The position numbers and the translations under genes were made by a program. This document shows positions 62,205 to 64,000 of a stretch of 64,000 nucleotides of DNA, in pieces; the stretch's first letter is position 1; every line of letters begins with the position of its first letter. Origin of the DNA: an uncultured Nitrospira sp. (GTDB lineage: Bacteria > Nitrospirota > Nitrospiria > Nitrospirales > Nitrospiraceae). The notes beneath the pieces are model-generated. The model ran no database searches, had not been told where the DNA came from, and saw only the letters and a list, made by a program, of their open reading frames with translations. Location of the stretch: assembly GCA_902500775.1 (NCBI GenBank), contig CABVRZ010000017.1, positions 19,938 through 83,937 of the forward strand, written 5' to 3'.

Positions 62205-62732
62205 ATGAATATTCAATTGGACAGCGAGGAATGGCAAGCTGGCAGTACTGCAACGCTTGGGGACATTCTTGTCGATCTGAGTGAACGCGCGCATGCTCGG
62301 TCTCGAATCGTGACGACCGTCATGTTGGATAGTCGTCGAATTACGGATCGAGACCTCGATCCACATCTGCTCCAACAGACTTCCGCAAACTACCGTCAGC
62401 TGGTCGCGACCTCAGCGACGCAGCAGGAGATTATTGAATCTGCACATGGTGCAATTGAGCGATATCGTAGGTTGGTCGTGGATGAGGGCACCTCGCTGGC
62501 CAATCAGTTCCGGATGGGTGGACAGGATCTGTCCACATTCGACGTGTGGCTGGGGAAAGTAGCGGATGCGGTCGAGATCATCGAGAATGGCCAGAAACGA
62601 CTTGGAACAGAGTCCCCTGGGCAGGTTATCGCAAGATGGATTGAAGAGCTTTTGGCTGCAAGGCGTATCCAGGATACGGTGAGGATGGCGGATCTCCTGG
62701 AATACGAGATCCTTCCCAGGATTGCCGCCTGA
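62205..62732 (+). CDS. Unknown helical protein upstream of fliC
   Basis: 175 residues, mostly helical, no signal peptide or membrane segment. The end IQDTVRMADLLEYEILPRIA is a hydrophobic-helix motif that I recall in uncharacterised proteins near flagellar glycosylation genes, but I cannot name a family. Short spacing to the preceding transferase suggests the same operon. It could be a chaperone or adaptor for flagellin modification; unproven. Confidence 0.6.
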   Translation: MNIQLDSEEWQAGSTATLGDILVDLSERAHARSRIVTTVMLDSRRITDRDLDPHLLQQTSANYRQLVATSATQQEIIESAHGAIERYRRLVVDEGTSLANQFRMGGQDLSTFDVWLGKVADAVEIIENGQKRLGTESPGQVIARWIEELLAARRIQDTVRMADLLEYEILPRIAA

Positions 62733-62799
62733 GTGTGTGATGTTCATTCGTTCCCATTCTAGCGAGGTAGCCCTCATCTCTGCGAATTCCTTTAGAAGC

Positions 62800-62826
62800 T
62801 CAAGTCCCTGGGAGATTGGCCGATAA
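62800..62826 (+). promoter_or_regulatory. Sigma-28 (FliA) promoter of fliC
   Basis: TCAAG at the -35, 15 bases between TCAA and the -10, and a perfect GCCGATAA. It predicts a leader of about 90 bases before the fliC ATG. Confidence 0.82.
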
Positions 62827-62860
62827 GACAGGCACGCCACGTATGGGCGTAGAGGATACG

Positions 62861-62883
62861 GCTTCTGCACGGATGTCGGAAGC
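62861..62883 (+). promoter_or_regulatory. CsrA-like hairpin in the fliC leader
   Basis: GCTTC and GAAGC form a 5 bp stem closing a loop that contains CACGGATGT, close to the CsrA consensus core CARGGAUGU. A second GGA-rich site is the Shine-Dalgarno (AAGGAGGAAGG). This is the arrangement of a CsrA-repressed, FliW-relieved flagellin mRNA. Confidence 0.5.
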
Positions 62884-62923
62884 ACAGCAGCAGATGGTGT
62901 TCTAGTTTCAAGGAGGAAGGGCA

Positions 62924-63751
62924 ATGGCACTTGTCATTAACAATAACCCCGCATCTATTGCGGCGCAACGCAACCTCGATATTAACACCTTGAGCTTGAA
63001 CCGTTCAGTGGAACGGTTGTCATCAGGCCTTCGGGTGACGCGAGCTGCGGATGATGCCGCCGGTCTCGGACTATCGGAGTCCTTGCGGGCACAGATTCGC
63101 AGCATCAACCAGGCGACTCGAAATGCGTCGGACGGTATCAGCTTGACGCAGATCGCCGACGGGGCAGCCGCCACCATTGGGTCGTTGCTGGCCCGGCTCC
63201 GTGAGTTGTCTTCGCAGTCAGCGAGCGGCACGGTGGGGAATACTGAGCGCTCCTACATTGACCAGGAGTTTATCGCGCTGCGTTCAGAAATCGACCGTAT
63301 CGCTCAGGTAACCGAATTCAACGGGCAAGCACTCACCAGCGGAAGCTCGATCAGCTTCTCCATCGCGATCGGGTTCCGGAGCGGCACCGGCAACACACTC
63401 AGCCTCAACCTGAACGATATCACCACGACGTCGTTGGGACTCTCCACTGTGAACGTCTCGACATCTGCCAATGCCACCAGCGCCTTGGCAAACGTGGACA
63501 ATGCGATCAGTGCGATTGCCACGGCACGAGCCGAATACGGTTCGATTCAGAACCGGTTCGAGGCGACGATTGCCAACCTGCAGGTGACGAGTGAAAACCT
63601 CACCGCTGCAGAATCGCGTATACGTGATGCGGACATCGCGCTTGAAACATCCATCTTCACCAAGAATCAGATCTTGGTGCAGGCCGGTATTGCGACGTTG
63701 GCGCAGGCCAACACGCTACCGCAACAAGCGCTGGCGTTACTCAGAGGATAA
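62924..63751 (+). CDS. fliC: Flagellin FliC
   Basis: 275 residues, a short flagellin. The N-terminal D0/D1 (VINNNPASIAAQRNLDINTL, then RLSSGLRVTRAADDAAGLGL) and C-terminal D1/D0 (FEATIANLQVTSENLTAAES, then QILVQAGIATLAQAN) are canonical. The centre is only about 90 residues, so the D2/D3 surface domains are nearly absent. It forms the filament. The ATG follows AAGGAGGAAGG; the promoter is FliA-type. A cluster of glycosyltransferases directly upstream suggests it is glycosylated on Ser/Thr. Confidence 0.97.
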   Translation: MALVINNNPASIAAQRNLDINTLSLNRSVERLSSGLRVTRAADDAAGLGLSESLRAQIRSINQATRNASDGISLTQIADGAAATIGSLLARLRELSSQSASGTVGNTERSYIDQEFIALRSEIDRIAQVTEFNGQALTSGSSISFSIAIGFRSGTGNTLSLNLNDITTTSLGLSTVNVSTSANATSALANVDNAISAIATARAEYGSIQNRFEATIANLQVTSENLTAAESRIRDADIALETSIFTKNQILVQAGIATLAQANTLPQQALALLRG

Positions 63752-63771
63752 TGGCAGCACACCGTCCACCG

Positions 63772-63795
63772 CCCCTCTCCTAAAGCGGAGAGGGG
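63772..63795 (+). terminator. Hairpin after fliC
   Basis: CCCCTCTCC-TAAAGC-GGAGAGGGG, a perfect 9 bp stem 20 bases after the fliC stop, followed by TTCGG instead of a T-run. It may attenuate read-through into flaG or stabilise fliC mRNA. Confidence 0.55.
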
Positions 63796-63825
63796 TTCGG
63801 TGAACGGATTGAGATAGGGGGTATT

Positions 63826-64000
63826 ATGATCACCAATGTAACATCGAAGGTGGATCTCCCGGCCGCTGCCAATAATAAAAGTCAGGCCGCTGTTCCTCCC
63901 AGGACGAAGCCTGTGGTCGAACCAGCTCAGGGTGCTGACTTTTCATTCGCCTCTCCCACGGATCGGGTAGCGCTTGAGCAAGCCGTGAGTAAAGTGAAGG
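63826..64000 (+). CDS. flaG: FlaG-family protein, partial (N-terminus)
   Basis: The ATG at 63826 follows TAGGGGG and opens a frame of 58 codons to the window end. The first 45 residues are disordered-looking; the last visible part, RVALEQAVSKVK, matches the start of the FlaG domain (usually A-x-x-x-V-N). FlaG genes commonly lie between fliC and fliD; fliD would be expected just outside the window. FlaG influences filament length. Confidence 0.7.
   Translation, partial: MITNVTSKVDLPAAANNKSQAAVPPRTKPVVEPAQGADFSFASPTDRVALEQAVSKVK

Noticed and set aside
1..64000. CRISPR arrays, tRNA, rRNA
   Set aside because: No regularly spaced short repeats and no cloverleaf or rRNA-like sequence were seen on reading; repeats present are RHS, REP-like and inverted ends.

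Overview
The window is a large flagellar and chemosensory-signalling locus from a Gram-negative bacterium (P- and L-ring genes flgI and flgH are present). The gene order, the FlhF/FlhG/FliA set, the CsrA-FliW pair, a GC content that looks like the mid-fifties by eye, and the RHS-rich accessory DNA suggest a member of Nitrospirota, probably Nitrospira. That assignment is an inference from memory and not a database result.

Layout. (1) 1-9096: the tail of a FlrB-like sensor kinase overlaps the sigma-54 activator flrC. It is followed by flgB-flgC-fliE-fliF-fliG-fliH-fliI-fliJ and a motE-like gene. fliH carries an intact receiver domain at its N-terminus. (2) 9097-10601: a secreted protein of unknown function, a decayed small ORF, and a regulatory stretch. 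(3) 10602-14275: fliK-flgD-flgE. (4) 14570-25171: fliL-fliM-fliN-fliO-fliP-fliQ-fliR-flhB-flhA-flhF-flhG-fliA. (5) About 25200-34420: a foreign-looking island. It holds an N-terminally truncated RHS gene with a toxin-like tip and a HEAT-repeat partner, two displaced RHS tip cassettes (one followed by an ankyrin protein), a RAYT/IS200-like transposase, a TPR protein and a broken DDE transposase. (6) 34588-45195: flgF-flgG-flgA-flgH-(small basic ORF)-flgI-flgJ-flgM-flgN-flgK-flgL-csrA-fliW. (7) 45292-50446: on the minus strand an HD-GYP phosphodiesterase and a hybrid kinase, and divergently a YcgR/PilZ protein. (8) 50888-62732: a probable flagellin-glycosylation cluster of an epimerase, two B12-type radical SAM proteins (one fused to two glycosyltransferases and a TPR-like tail), two GT9-type enzymes, a CgeB-like enzyme and an unknown protein. 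(9) 62924-64000: flagellin fliC and the start of flaG.

Regulation can be read from the sequence. Four good sigma-54 (-24/-12) sites lie 34-39 bases before flgB, fliK, fliL and flgF, which fits the activator gene at the start. Sigma-28 sites (TCAA-N15/16-GCCGATAA) lie before csrA, the HD-GYP gene, the PilZ gene and fliC. This indicates a two-tier cascade: FlrB/FlrC with sigma-54 for basal body, hook and export genes, then FliA (held by FlgM) for flagellin, CsrA/FliW and the c-di-GMP output genes. The fliC leader contains a hairpin with a CsrA-like GGA loop, so CsrA/FliW probably adds translational control. No tRNA, rRNA or CRISPR array was seen.
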